Positions 46,017-56,013 are shown, numbered from the stretch's first letter. The stretch: 64,000 nucleotides of DNA from Parabacteroides sp. PM6-13 (GCF_029892605.1 NZ_JARXWF010000010.1:1-64000), one strand, 5' to 3'. The notes: generated by a model not told the origin, from the letters alone. A program made the numbers and translations.

Positions 46017-47195
46017 TTAGGGTTGAAACAGGCTCTCCAGTTTGTTAGCCAGCTCTTCGCCCCGAAGGTTCTCGCCGACCATGACCTTTTCGGCATCGAT
46101 CAGATACATGGTAGGCACGAATTTTATCTTATAGAGCGCGGCGATCTCGCCTTTGTCTAAGAAATTAGGCCATGGGAGCTGTTCCTCTTCGAGCGCTTTT
46201 TCCCAGTCTTCTGCTTTTTTGTCGATCGAGATGCTGATAATCTCGAAACCTTTGTCGGCATATTGCGCATACAGGTTCTTCAGGTTCGGAATCTCTTTGC
46301 GGCAGGGGTTACACCAGGAGGCCCAAAAGTCCAGGAGGATATACTTCTTACCCTGACAGAGTTCGTCTAAGCTAACCTTTTTACCGGTGGCATCCTCAAT
46401 CGTGAACGCCTCGACTTCAGACCCTACCTGTCCGGCGGGATAGAGTTCTTCTTTTACCTTTTTTCCGTAATAGCTCTGTTTTACTTCATCAGAGAAGGCC
46501 TCATACCAAGACTTTTGTTCTTCACCCAGATACGAGGTGAGGGTGATCATCATCAAAGGACCCCAGAACGTATCTTTATTGTCCATCACAAGCTGCTCAT
46601 AAGAGGAACTGACGGTCTGGAAGAAGTTTGATTCCGATTCGGCCATCGCCTTGTATTCCTCGGTTTTTGTAAATTCTTCCAACGCAGCCTCGTTTTTCTC
46701 CTGACGTAGGGCTGATAGCTTGGCGTGCACCTCCGCATAGGTTTCGTGATGCGCATTGTAAATATCATCCATTTTGCCGCGTATGCTGTATAGCTCCATA
46801 TACTTCTTGGTGAGAGGAGATCCTGTCACATTCAACCCGGAAAAATCATACTGTGTAGTGCCGTCATAGGCTTTGCTCTCTGTTAGCTTCCCGTTGATAG
46901 TGATATCGGCATTCTCCAACATCATCAGTTGGGAGCCGTAGGTATCTTTTACACTCAGTCTTACTGCCCGGGGCTCTTCCATCTGTCCCTTGAGGGTGAA
47001 TTTACCGTTGACCGCTACTGCTTCGGCTATAGGCATTTCTGAATCATGACTTATGGGAGTGAATTGTATCACAGCCTCCGCTGGCAGTCCTTCGATCTCT
47101 CCGTTGATGGTATACGAAGTAGCCTGGCGTGGTGTGCAGCCTGCCACTAATAATAGGCTGCAAAGAGTTGTACTTAGAATTGTTTTCAGATTCAT
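46017..47195 (-). CDS. TlpA-like thioredoxin lipoprotein with DUF4369
   Basis: Envelope thiol-disulfide reductase (392 aa). The lipoprotein signal ends at Cys19-20 (TLCSLLLVAGCTPRQ). Residues about 28-125 form a DUF4369 beta domain (YTINGEIEGLPAEAVIQF), followed by a helical linker to about 245. The TlpA/AhpC-TSA thioredoxin domain fills 250-392, with WASWCNPCRKEIPNL giving the CxxC and the cis-Pro in KFVPTMYLI. It sits between the PKD-like lipoprotein (8 bp upstream) and dsbD, so reduced equivalents probably flow DsbD to TlpA to a target in the SusCD system. Confidence 0.92.
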   Translation of the reverse strand: MNLKTILSTTLCSLLLVAGCTPRQATSYTINGEIEGLPAEAVIQFTPISHDSEMPIAEAVAVNGKFTLKGQMEEPRAVRLSVKDTYGSQLMMLENADITINGKLTESKAYDGTTQYDFSGLNVTGSPLTKKYMELYSIRGKMDDIYNAHHETYAEVHAKLSALRQEKNEAALEEFTKTEEYKAMAESESNFFQTVSSSYEQLVMDNKDTFWGPLMMITLTSYLGEEQKSWYEAFSDEVKQSYYGKKVKEELYPAGQVGSEVEAFTIEDATGKKVSLDELCQGKKYILLDFWASWCNPCRKEIPNLKNLYAQYADKGFEIISISIDKKAEDWEKALEEEQLPWPNFLDKGEIAALYKIKFVPTMYLIDAEKVMVGENLRGEELANKLESLFQP

Positions 47196-47203
47196 GTTTT
47201 TGT

Positions 47204-48790
47204 TTATTTAGCTGTTATTGACTTTATCTTTCCGAATCCGGTGGTGATCTGCGGGTTGACATGGTCGGGAGCAAACATACCTCCCCACTGCCAACGGGGT
47301 GCGCCGCTATAGGGGTCTACCTCGAACTCCACAAGGCTACCCTTCTGGCTGTTTTCGTTCCATACACCGATCCACAACACATTACCTGCCGACGGGAAAC
47401 CGCCGCCACCCTGTCCGAAAAAGACATGCAGGCAGGTCACTTCATCCGTTCCTTCGCATTCGTAAATGGTGGTAGCCGTGGTCTGTCCGGAGCTGGGCGA
47501 GAAGGAATAGACGCCCTTTTCGGTCGCGTAGTAGAAGGCGGAGCCGTGGTAGTTGGCGGTGAAATACTTCGCGTTCCGGATGTCCTGGCAGTCGCTCAGG
47601 TCGATGATCGATCCGGCGCCGTTTCCGCTCAGGTCGCCATTGTCGACCACGTTGCTGAACTTAAGGATGTAAAGGTATATCTTCCCTTCCTTTTCGATAA
47701 GCGCATAGGTTTTCCCGGCTTCTCCGGCACCGATAAACAGCGGTTCTGCCGGTAGGCGTTTGGCGTCGATAATGGCATCGGCCGAGGTGGTTTTAAACTC
47801 GCTGACCTCTGTCGCTGTTGGGAAGTAGGGACGGAAGCCCTGGCTCTTAGTGTCGAATATCACCTGGTCGGCATTGATGGCGCCGGTGACGGCACCCCAG
47901 CTCACACGTGTCTCGTCGCTTAGGTAAGTGGCTGCCTGGTAGTTGCCCCCGATGGGTGCGGAGAATTTGCGGTCGTTGGCCTTGCCGGTATAGAGCACAT
48001 GCAATTTACCGTCGTTGATCAGGAACTCACATTCGTTGATATACTTCATGGTCTGCGGCGCATAGGTCGGCAGGGAGTAGAACATATTGTCGAATGTCTC
48101 CATCAATTCCAGGCCGGAAAAGTTGAGGCGATAACCATTCTCTTCGGTGAAGGCGTAGTAGTAGTCTTTTCCGTAGCTGATAAAGGAGGGCTTGCCGGAA
48201 AGCGTCTCTCCGCTCAAGCTGCTATAATAGCGGGGAATAAACGAATCGCCTCCGTAGATCAGGCAAAGAGCGCTGGTGTAAAAGTCGATATCGGTCTGCC
48301 CGTTATACTCCGAAAGTATGTAGGCACCGCTTTTGGCTCCCGCCTTTAGGATGTTGAAATACATTTCCTGCATCTTCATCGTGCTCCGGAGTCCGCGCAC
48401 GGTGTCTTCCACCACTAAGTAGGACGCCCACATACCCGGCGCCAGGTTCACCTTCCAATCAATTTCCAACGTGCGACAAAGGGTATCGGGCGCGGGATAG
48501 ACCATGCTGTTGCCCACCTGCACCTCTTTGTAAGGATAGGGATGTGCGATCCAGGCATAGGTCAGATTCTCCGGATAAGGATAGTTGACGCGTGGACTCA
48601 TGCGGATGGTGTCACCCGGATAGTAGTTGTAGGTAAAGGCGGTGCGGTTTTCTACGCCCACGGTATCGATCTCTATCACGCCCACCTCGCTTTCGCTGAG
48701 GTAGATATAATTGCCGTCGTCCTGATAGCAGCTATAGAGTCCTGCCGTCAGAAGAAGGGCGATAAGTATGTTTTTTATTATTCTCTTCAT
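47204..48790 (-). CDS. PKD-like-family lipoprotein of SusCD locus
   Basis: Surface lipoprotein (528 aa), Cys at about residue 21 (LIALLLTAGLYSCYQDDG). Residues about 40-150 look like a PKD/Ig-type beta domain (PRVNYPYPENLTYAWIAHPY). The remainder is rich in beta strands with repeated Gly-Tyr/Phe-Tyr segments (FISYGKDYYYAFTEENGYRL, AKYFTANYHGSAFYYATEKG), suggestive of a propeller. Proteins of this type commonly accompany SusC-SusD-DUF4843 trios in Bacteroidales. Probably binds or presents the substrate at the cell surface; the ligand is unknown. Confidence 0.8.
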   Translation of the reverse strand: MKRIIKNILIALLLTAGLYSCYQDDGNYIYLSESEVGVIEIDTVGVENRTAFTYNYYPGDTIRMSPRVNYPYPENLTYAWIAHPYPYKEVQVGNSMVYPAPDTLCRTLEIDWKVNLAPGMWASYLVVEDTVRGLRSTMKMQEMYFNILKAGAKSGAYILSEYNGQTDIDFYTSALCLIYGGDSFIPRYYSSLSGETLSGKPSFISYGKDYYYAFTEENGYRLNFSGLELMETFDNMFYSLPTYAPQTMKYINECEFLINDGKLHVLYTGKANDRKFSAPIGGNYQAATYLSDETRVSWGAVTGAINADQVIFDTKSQGFRPYFPTATEVSEFKTTSADAIIDAKRLPAEPLFIGAGEAGKTYALIEKEGKIYLYILKFSNVVDNGDLSGNGAGSIIDLSDCQDIRNAKYFTANYHGSAFYYATEKGVYSFSPSSGQTTATTIYECEGTDEVTCLHVFFGQGGGGFPSAGNVLWIGVWNENSQKGSLVEFEVDPYSGAPRWQWGGMFAPDHVNPQITTGFGKIKSITAK

Positions 48791-48823
48791 GATTGATCTG
48801 TTTAGAATGATATAATAGATGAT

Positions 48824-49528
48824 TTAGAAGGTCACCAACTGTCCGTTCTCGTCGGTCAGCGGATTGCCCGGATTGGCCTGGTTGTAAGCGGTCAACGCGT
48901 TTTTCATGCGGATCTTATAGTTGTTTAGTTCCGCCCAGTTCATGTCTTTGAATTCGCCAATCGCCAGGGTATCGATGATAAAACGATGTTTGGTCTGGCT
49001 GTATGCGCCGAAGAACTCTTTCAATTCGGTATCCCAGTTTTGTGGTTTACTCAACACATCGTTCCATTTCAACAGGAAATGATCCTGCTCAATCACGCCG
49101 GAGGTGAAGTCGCTTGATGGCTCTATCTCGATATAGAGGCGAACCGTTTCCTGCAATAACTCCTCGGTACGCAACAGGGTAATTGTGAAATTAGCATTAT
49201 AGGCGTTAGCCGGAATGGTCACTTCGGCGGGCATCTCGTATTGAGAGCTCTTGGCGGTGCTCTTTTCAGAGACAACACGTAGTTTCACTTTCCGCTCAGC
49301 AGGCGAGTTGTATCCCATAACAAACAGGCTCATATTCATCTCTTGCCGGGTTATCTCGGAGGGATAAGCGGCAAAGGAGAAGGCCAACGAATCGGTTTCG
49401 AGCGCCCATTCCTTCGGGCCTTCCAGACGCACACGCGCTTCGTCCTGATAATAAAAGCCATCGTTCTGGCAGGATGTCCACAACAAGGCGAACAGGGACG
49501 ATAAGAAGATTATTTTCGTTATTTTCAT
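48824..49528 (-). CDS. DUF4843 lipoprotein
   Basis: A 234-aa lipoprotein. The start is placed at the ATG at 49528 because it opens a lipoprotein signal (MKITKIIFLSSLFALLWTSC); the longer frame overlaps the SusD gene and lacks sense. The mature part begins QNDGFYYQDEARVRLEGP, typical of DUF4843, and is beta-rich with Calx-beta-like strands (TEELLQETVRLYIEIEPSSD). It likely contributes to the surface complex with SusC, SusD and the PKD-like protein. Function of the family is unknown. Confidence 0.85.
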   Translation of the reverse strand: MKITKIIFLSSLFALLWTSCQNDGFYYQDEARVRLEGPKEWALETDSLAFSFAAYPSEITRQEMNMSLFVMGYNSPAERKVKLRVVSEKSTAKSSQYEMPAEVTIPANAYNANFTITLLRTEELLQETVRLYIEIEPSSDFTSGVIEQDHFLLKWNDVLSKPQNWDTELKEFFGAYSQTKHRFIIDTLAIGEFKDMNWAELNNYKIRMKNALTAYNQANPGNPLTDENGQLVTF

Positions 49529-49550
49529 TGTCTTACATTCTTTTAAATGG

Positions 49551-50987
49551 TTATTTGCGATTTCCGAATTCGATCTCATTGTCCGGCATCGGCAATACAT
49601 ATACATTGTCACTGGTATTGACCGCAGCTCCTTCGATACGCGGGGCATTCAATCGTTTGTAATAATAGAACATCTGTGCTTCGCCCAGGAATTCTTTCCG
49701 GTATTCCTTGCCAATTTCCTCCTGGATCTGCTGGGGTGTCAGATTGCTTTCGAGGGCAAAGTCCTTCAGATTGCGGTAGCTACGCACGATATTCAATAAC
49801 TCGATAGCACGCGCGGGGTTGCTTTCTTTCAAGGCTTCCGCAGCGATGTAGTAGGATTCCGACTTACGGATCACAGGCATCACATCGTTATACGCGCCGC
49901 CTACATACTGGTGGTATTTCCAAAAGTATTTGCCGTCGCCATCGTAAGAGAAACCTTTCAGCATGCGGTAGTCGTTACCATAGCCTTTACTTGTCTTCTC
50001 AAAGATCTGATCGGCTTTGTCGTCGGAAGGGGTCAGCGTGTTGTTGCCCGACGATGAGGTGAAATAATATTTCACAATGTTATCCAGATCTTTGATGTTG
50101 AGATAGAAAAGCGTTTCGTCTCTGAATATACGGTTGCATTGTTCCTCTTGGGATACTTCAATCGAAGAATAGTGCGTCCAACCGAAATTGCTATTATCCT
50201 CTTCGCCCTCTTCAATGATGATATTGGCATATTCCAAGGCTTTGGCCAGATCGCCTTTGTAGAGATAGGCGCGTGCCAGCGTACCGATCACGGCATAATA
50301 GTTGAAATAAACCCGGCGGGCATAACGTACCTTGTAGTCTTCATCCAACAGAAAAGGATCTACCTGTAACAAATCGGCCGCTTTCAACAGATCGGCAATG
50401 ATCAGATCGAGGGTTTCCGTGACGGTTTTCTGCCCGGTAATGCCTTTTCCGTAGCTATCGACGTATGGCACTCCGCTGGCCTGGCCGTTGCTGGCAGGCG
50501 AAGGCGAATAGAGACGCAGCATATCGAGGTGCAGGAAGGCGCGCAATCCCAAGGCTTCCCCTTTGTAGAGGTCGTGGTTGTCGTCGCTGAATATATTCGG
50601 ATCCACTTCGTCGATGTACTGAAGCAGCACATTCAGGTTGGCAATCTGGTTATATGTGCGTGTCCATATCTGGTCGATATAGCCTTTGGTGCTTGTCTCT
50701 TCGTAGTTGTATTCGCCGGCATAGCGATACATACTGTTGGGTTTCAGGTCGTAATCCTGTGACAAAACAGAAACCAATCCGAACGACATATCACGTCCGT
50801 ACATGGTGGTTTGGCTCATGGCGGTATAGACACCGGTGAGCTGGTCTTTGAAACCGTTTTCGCGCTCGAAGTGCAGGTCGGTCGGGATCTCCGATTTAGG
50901 ACGCACATCCAACCAGTCGTCGCAAGAGGTCAATAGCTGACCGCCGATAAAGAGCGAGATTCCTATAAATAATATATTTCGTTTCAT
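49551..50987 (-). CDS. SusD/RagB-family surface lipoprotein
   Basis: Surface lipoprotein (478 aa) that forms the lid over a SusC transporter and captures substrate. Signal with Cys near residue 22 (LFIGGQLLTSCDDWLDV) followed by the SusD-like opening DVRPKSEIPTDLHFERENGF. TPR-like helices surround the core, and the C-terminal RagB/SusD domain includes YYIAAEALKESNPARAIELL and IGKEYRKEFLGEAQMFYYYKR. It is 18 bp downstream of susC. No glycan-active enzyme adjoins, so the substrate may be a peptide or another nutrient. Confidence 0.94.
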   Translation of the reverse strand: MKRNILFIGISLFIGGQLLTSCDDWLDVRPKSEIPTDLHFERENGFKDQLTGVYTAMSQTTMYGRDMSFGLVSVLSQDYDLKPNSMYRYAGEYNYEETSTKGYIDQIWTRTYNQIANLNVLLQYIDEVDPNIFSDDNHDLYKGEALGLRAFLHLDMLRLYSPSPASNGQASGVPYVDSYGKGITGQKTVTETLDLIIADLLKAADLLQVDPFLLDEDYKVRYARRVYFNYYAVIGTLARAYLYKGDLAKALEYANIIIEEGEEDNSNFGWTHYSSIEVSQEEQCNRIFRDETLFYLNIKDLDNIVKYYFTSSSGNNTLTPSDDKADQIFEKTSKGYGNDYRMLKGFSYDGDGKYFWKYHQYVGGAYNDVMPVIRKSESYYIAAEALKESNPARAIELLNIVRSYRNLKDFALESNLTPQQIQEEIGKEYRKEFLGEAQMFYYYKRLNAPRIEGAAVNTSDNVYVLPMPDNEIEFGNRK

Positions 50988-51005
50988 ATTGTTTCGTATT
51001 AATGG

Positions 51006-54000
51006 TTAGAATGTAGCCTGTACCGCAAACGAGAAGCTACGGGCAAACGGATAGGTGGTACCACGCTCTGTTTTCACAGAAGAGATGATAAACAAATCGT
51101 TCAGATAAGCAGTCACCTTCAGGCGTTCCAGGAAAGAGTTCTTCACAAAGGCGCAGTTCCGGAAGTCATAATAGAGATTGACAGAGGAGAGGTTCAATGT
51201 GTTATAGTCTTCCACAAAGCGAGAGGTCGGACGGGTGTACGATTTATCGGTGATCGCTTTATAAAGCGCCACATCGCCCTCTTTCTGCCAGCGGTCGGTG
51301 AATACCCGGCGGTCGACATTGTAGTAAGGACTGGCATTCTCCACTTTGTTCACCAAGGTAGAGTTGTAGATCTGTCCGCCTAAGCGATAATTGAAGGTAG
51401 CACCGAAACCGAATCCGTTTATTTCGGCATTGAACCCGAAGTTACCGTTGAACTCCGGTTGCGCGTCTCCGCAAACCACCTGGTCGTCCGCATCCCATTC
51501 GTAGGTGACGGTTCCGTCCTTTTTCAGGTAGATCTCTTTCCCGTTCTGCGGGTCGATACCCAACGAACGTACAGCCCAGATAGCGCTCAACGATTCACCC
51601 TCTTCGTAACGCACGGAGGGAGCGGTGATATTGCTCTTGTTGTCATCGTTTTCTTCTTTGCCTTTATTGGCGTCCTGATCTTCGTTGAATTTACGCAAGC
51701 TGTTCGATATCTTGGTGATTTTGTTCCGGTTGCGTGAGATGGAGGAGAACACATTGACATAGCTGCGTGTCTTTTTGTCTTCCCAGAGGCGGGCATTCAG
51801 GTAGCCTTCAAAACCTTTGTTTTCCGTTTCGCCCATGTTCTCGCGGTAGGTACTGAATCCGGTCGATTGGGGAACGGTGATGTCTGTCAACATACTCTTG
51901 GTCGTAGCCGTGTAGTAGTCGAAGCGTCCGGTGAGTCGTCCTTTCAGGAAGCCGAAGTCGACACCCACACTGTTATCATATTTCTTCTGCCATTGCAGAT
52001 CAGGGTTTGCCAAGCCTACCAGGTAGGAACCGATCATCCCGTTGTAGGAGTAGTTGCCATAATATTTCACCGTTGCCAACGCCTCGTAGGTACTAAAGCC
52101 CTGCGAACCGGTATATCCGGTGGAAAGGCGCAGCTTCAACTGGCTAAGCCATTCACTGTCCTCCAGGAACTTTTCTTTGTGGATGTTCCATCCGGCGCCT
52201 AACGACCAGAAAGAACCCCAGCGGTTGTTGGCACCAAACTCGGAAGAACCCGTCAGGCGGTAGTTTCCGTCGAAGAGATAGCGGTCGTCGTAGGAGTAGT
52301 TCACCGAAGCAATACCACCCACGCTACGCGAAATACCTTCGTATCCGGTCGGTTTGGTCGTCTCCGTATCGTATTGCACACCGAAGATGATATGGTCCAT
52401 GTTCTCATTCGGGAAACCTTCCGCCTGCATGGCAGAGGCATTGTAGGTGTAATTGGTGAAATTTACCTGTCCGTTGAAGAACAATAGATGCTTATCCATC
52501 TGTATGGAATAGCTGACACCCAGGTCACCATTCATATTGAAATGATCGCCATTCTCCTTGTAGTAGCGCCCTTTTTTGTACATATCTTCCGCGCTGAAGT
52601 TGATGAAGTCGGTATGCGAGGCCGGTCTGAAGTTATCCAGCGAGGTGGTTTTCTTCGTCAGTCCCAGGCGTCCCGTCAGCTTCAGATTGGTCAAGATGTT
52701 CCATTCTGCGTAGAAATTATTGGTAATATCTGTGTATTTAGAAAGGTTGGTTGTATTGATCGTGGAGTTCCACATCGGATTGGCCGTCTTTGTTCCACCG
52801 GGTACATAGCTGTAGCTCTGCATCAACTGGCCTTTTTCGTCGTATAGACGGCTGTAGGGATTCATAGTCGTATAGGTATAGAAGCTGCCCCAGGGCGATT
52901 CGTTGGCTTCGTTGTAGGTGATCGAAAGCTTGTTGCGGAACTGGAAGTTCTTCACCCGGTAGGAAAGGGTCACGCCTCCCGCAAAGGTCGAACGGTCTGA
53001 TCCTTTCATAACCCCCTGTATATTGTTATAAGAGAGGTCGACGCCATAGAGCATATACTGGTCGCCCCCTTCGAGGTAGAGCGCATGCTTCTGTCCTACA
53101 CCGGTGCGCACCGGTTGCGCTTTCCAGTCGGTATTGACACCGGCCAGTACCTCCCGCAGTTTGGTTTCATATTCTTTCTGATAAGCGATCTGCGTCACTG
53201 CGTTGTCGCTGTAATACAATCCCGCCATGCGTTCCAGTTCCAACTTCTCAGCCGCGTTACAGAGATCGTAACTGCTCAGGTCGGGCAGTTCCAGGTTCAG
53301 GCTTCCGTTGTAGGTCACCTTCATGCGTCCCGCTTCCGGACGTTTGGTTTCCACTACGATTACCCCGTTGGCTGCCTTCGAACCGTAGATAGCTTTCGCG
53401 GTCGCATCCTTGAGCAAAGTGATGCTTTCAACCATATTCATATCGAGGTCCATGATCTTTGTCAGGTTGGTTTCAAAGCCATCCAGGATAAACAGCGGTT
53501 GGTTCGGATTAGAAACATATTCCCCTTTCAGGTCATTCAGCCCCGTTTGTCCACGCATCTGGAAGTCAGGCATGGCATTGGGGTTGGATCCGGCACTCAG
53601 GTTGTCGATCTGCACAAAGGAAGGATCGAGGTTTGCCAGGCTGGAAAGCAGGTTCTGGTTTCCGATCTTCAACAGTTCTTCGCTTTTGACCGTAGAGACA
53701 GCTCCCGTATAGGTGTTAGCTTTACGCGTAAAAGCACCCGTTACGACCACCTCTTCCAACACTTCGGAAGCATCCGACAATTTGATCTGATAGCTCTCTT
53801 TGGATGTCAACGTCACCACCTGGGTGGTAAACCCTAAGAAAGAGACTTCGATCTCTTTGGCTGTAGTGGGCAACACTAAATGAAAATGCCCGTTCGCATC
53901 TGTCGATACGGCAAACAAACTCTCCGACGCGTTGACTTTTTTCTGCATCACATGCGCACCAGGCAGTGGGTCGCCGCTTTCATCGGTCACAATACCACTG

Positions 54001-54119
54001 ATTGTTCTTGTGTTCTGCGCATAGGTTACGAGGTTACCCAGGGTGAACAGTGCTAAGACAATCAAAAACCAGCGGCATCGTACCTTGTGGCCTGAATAGT
54101 AAATAGCATTTCTAATCAT
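51006..54119 (-). CDS. SusC/RagA-family TonB-dependent transporter
   Basis: Outer-membrane active transporter (1037 aa). Signal region to about residue 34 (ends in NLVTYAQ). A carboxypeptidase-regulatory-like domain (ISGIVTDESGDPLPGAHVMQ) spans ~38-125, then the TonB box region EEVVVTGAF. The plug domain lies at about 130-250 with the SusC signature ITLLKDATAKAIYGSKAANGVIVVETKR. The 22-strand barrel fills the rest, ending in an aromatic strand SFAVQATF. It forms the SusCD pair with the next gene. The AraC/TPR regulator upstream, 140 bp away on the same strand, is a likely controller. Confidence 0.95.
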   Translation of the reverse strand: MIRNAIYYSGHKVRCRWFLIVLALFTLGNLVTYAQNTRTISGIVTDESGDPLPGAHVMQKKVNASESLFAVSTDANGHFHLVLPTTAKEIEVSFLGFTTQVVTLTSKESYQIKLSDASEVLEEVVVTGAFTRKANTYTGAVSTVKSEELLKIGNQNLLSSLANLDPSFVQIDNLSAGSNPNAMPDFQMRGQTGLNDLKGEYVSNPNQPLFILDGFETNLTKIMDLDMNMVESITLLKDATAKAIYGSKAANGVIVVETKRPEAGRMKVTYNGSLNLELPDLSSYDLCNAAEKLELERMAGLYYSDNAVTQIAYQKEYETKLREVLAGVNTDWKAQPVRTGVGQKHALYLEGGDQYMLYGVDLSYNNIQGVMKGSDRSTFAGGVTLSYRVKNFQFRNKLSITYNEANESPWGSFYTYTTMNPYSRLYDEKGQLMQSYSYVPGGTKTANPMWNSTINTTNLSKYTDITNNFYAEWNILTNLKLTGRLGLTKKTTSLDNFRPASHTDFINFSAEDMYKKGRYYKENGDHFNMNGDLGVSYSIQMDKHLLFFNGQVNFTNYTYNASAMQAEGFPNENMDHIIFGVQYDTETTKPTGYEGISRSVGGIASVNYSYDDRYLFDGNYRLTGSSEFGANNRWGSFWSLGAGWNIHKEKFLEDSEWLSQLKLRLSTGYTGSQGFSTYEALATVKYYGNYSYNGMIGSYLVGLANPDLQWQKKYDNSVGVDFGFLKGRLTGRFDYYTATTKSMLTDITVPQSTGFSTYRENMGETENKGFEGYLNARLWEDKKTRSYVNVFSSISRNRNKITKISNSLRKFNEDQDANKGKEENDDNKSNITAPSVRYEEGESLSAIWAVRSLGIDPQNGKEIYLKKDGTVTYEWDADDQVVCGDAQPEFNGNFGFNAEINGFGFGATFNYRLGGQIYNSTLVNKVENASPYYNVDRRVFTDRWQKEGDVALYKAITDKSYTRPTSRFVEDYNTLNLSSVNLYYDFRNCAFVKNSFLERLKVTAYLNDLFIISSVKTERGTTYPFARSFSFAVQATF

Positions 54120-54202
54120 ATTTCCAAAATTTGTATTGATTTAACGAGTCCAAATAAAAGGAATAAATAACGAAAAGCCGCATGGGAAGGGCTTCCAAAA
54201 AC

Positions 54203-54212
54203 GGCAATTGCC
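54203..54212. promoter_or_regulatory. Palindrome GGCAATTGCC upstream of susC
   Basis: A perfect 10-bp palindrome in the 139-bp gap between the regulator gene and susC, about 85 bp upstream of the susC start. It could be part of a regulator site, but a single short palindrome is weak evidence. Confidence 0.25.
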
Positions 54213-54258
54213 TTATATGGAAAATTTTGTAGTCGTCAGTCACTGCGCGACTTGGCAG

Positions 54259-56013
54259 TTAACGTATCTCCTGAATCTTGTTCTTGTATTGCGCCGGAGT
54301 CATACCCACGGTGTTCTGGAAGAGTTTGTAGAAGGTGGTCATGGAGTTGAATCCCAGATCGGCCGAGATGGCTTTGAGTGGCGTGTCGTTGGCCGGATCA
54401 CTCAACAGGCGCACCGCCTCATTAATACGATAGCGGTTTATATACTGTGTAAAGGTTTGGTTGGTCTGTTCGTTGATCGCCTGCGATAGGTAGGTACGGT
54501 TGGTGTCTAATCGCTCGGCGACCTTCTCTTTGGTCAGTAGATTATCGCGGTAGATCTGTTCGGATTGCATCAGTTTCTCTAAGCGCAGAAAGAGGGAATT
54601 CTTTTTCTCTTCGGTTAGCGACGATTGCGCATACTTCTCCATTTCACCGTTTTTTTCATTCTCTCCGGCGGCGGCCTGTTGCTCTAATTCCTGTATCTGC
54701 GATTCCAGGTTGCGCTCTCGCCGGATAGCCTCTTTGTTTTGTTCCACGATGGCGCGATAGAAACGATTCTTACGATGATAGAGATAGTAGAAAAAGAGTG
54801 CCACCGTCAGAATAACAATCAGGATAAAGATCAATAATTGCTCCTGCTTAGCCTGCTGAAGCAATTCCATTTTTTGCTGTTGAACGATATTTTCATGACG
54901 CTCCATATCATATTTGACACGCAGGTCGCTGATGATTCGTTCCTTGTCGGCACTGAACAGGCTATCGCTCTCTACATGATACTGCCGCTGACAATCCAAT
55001 GCTTCGGCATACATCCCCATGGATTCATAACAGACCGACAGCTCTTTCAATAATTCATCACGGTAGATGGGCATATGGCTTGTGCGCGACAAATCGATCG
55101 CCTCCTTAAGCAGATCGATCGCTTCGGAGGTTCTGTTCAATAACCTCAACGCCTGTGCATAGCCATTGAGATTGATCACCACCGAAGAGATCTGGTTTTT
55201 CTCCCTTTCGAGCAGACCCTTTTCAAAATATTCAAGCGCCTGGGTGGGATCGCCTTGCGCAGTGAGTATCTGTCCGTAGAGCGCGTAGACCTTTGCCTGG
55301 TTGTAGAACTCGTTGCGAATCATGATAAACTCCGCCTCTTTGATGTATTGCAGCGCTTTTTCATAGTCTTCCATCAGAAAATACAAATAAGCGGCGTCGA
55401 TGCTGCTGCAATAGATGGTATATACATCGTTTTTTGCATGCCCCAGTTCGTAGGCCTCCAACGAATATTTCAATCCGGCGGGATCCCTTTTCAGGAAATA
55501 GATGCCGGAGAGGTTCACCAACAGGAGCGAATGAAGCTGTTCGTGTCCGCATCGTTTGGCCGCCTCTATGCCTTGGAAGAAATAATGTATGGCAGAATAA
55601 TAGTCCTTATCGATATTGGAGGCATATAAGCCCAGTCCGTTGTAGATGGAGCAAAGTGCCGAGTCTTTCTTGAAAGATAATCCCAAGGACTGCGCCTGTC
55701 CCAGGTGGTTGAAGGCGCTGCGATTGCCCTTCATCAGGTTGGCCTGCCCCAGGCATATATGTGCGTAGAGAATGGCATTTTCATAATCCTGCCGTTCAAA
55801 ACCGATATCAAACAGCTTCTCTCCATAATGGATAACCTGGTCGTAGTCTGCCTTGTGCAGGTAGAGGAAACAGATCTTTTTCAATAGCTCTACATTATCC
55901 GGATCTTTTTCGAGAAGCGCCTTTTGCTGCACGATTTCCTGCATCTCTTTTTGTGCATGCGCCGGGGCGGCACACCATAAGAGCAGTGCAAGAAACAGGT
56001 AGTAGTATCGCAT
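54259..56013 (-). CDS. Membrane TPR/AraC-type hybrid regulator
   Basis: Transcription regulator (584 aa) tying an envelope sensor to DNA binding. The start is taken at the ATG at 56013 (MRYYYLFLALLLWCAAPAHA, signal peptide). Residues about 25-380 hold TPR-like helical repeats (YALYGQILTAQGDPTQALEYFEKG, CYESMGMYAEALDCQ). A membrane helix lies near 393-413 (LLIFILIVILTVALFFYYLY), followed by a coiled coil rich in Glu. The C-terminal AraC domain (about 480-584) has two HTH motifs, RLDTNRTYLSQAINEQ and ISADLGFNSMTTFYKLFQNT. It is next to the SusCD locus on the same strand and is likely its activator. Confidence 0.9.
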   Translation of the reverse strand: MRYYYLFLALLLWCAAPAHAQKEMQEIVQQKALLEKDPDNVELLKKICFLYLHKADYDQVIHYGEKLFDIGFERQDYENAILYAHICLGQANLMKGNRSAFNHLGQAQSLGLSFKKDSALCSIYNGLGLYASNIDKDYYSAIHYFFQGIEAAKRCGHEQLHSLLLVNLSGIYFLKRDPAGLKYSLEAYELGHAKNDVYTIYCSSIDAAYLYFLMEDYEKALQYIKEAEFIMIRNEFYNQAKVYALYGQILTAQGDPTQALEYFEKGLLEREKNQISSVVINLNGYAQALRLLNRTSEAIDLLKEAIDLSRTSHMPIYRDELLKELSVCYESMGMYAEALDCQRQYHVESDSLFSADKERIISDLRVKYDMERHENIVQQQKMELLQQAKQEQLLIFILIVILTVALFFYYLYHRKNRFYRAIVEQNKEAIRRERNLESQIQELEQQAAAGENEKNGEMEKYAQSSLTEEKKNSLFLRLEKLMQSEQIYRDNLLTKEKVAERLDTNRTYLSQAINEQTNQTFTQYINRYRINEAVRLLSDPANDTPLKAISADLGFNSMTTFYKLFQNTVGMTPAQYKNKIQEIR

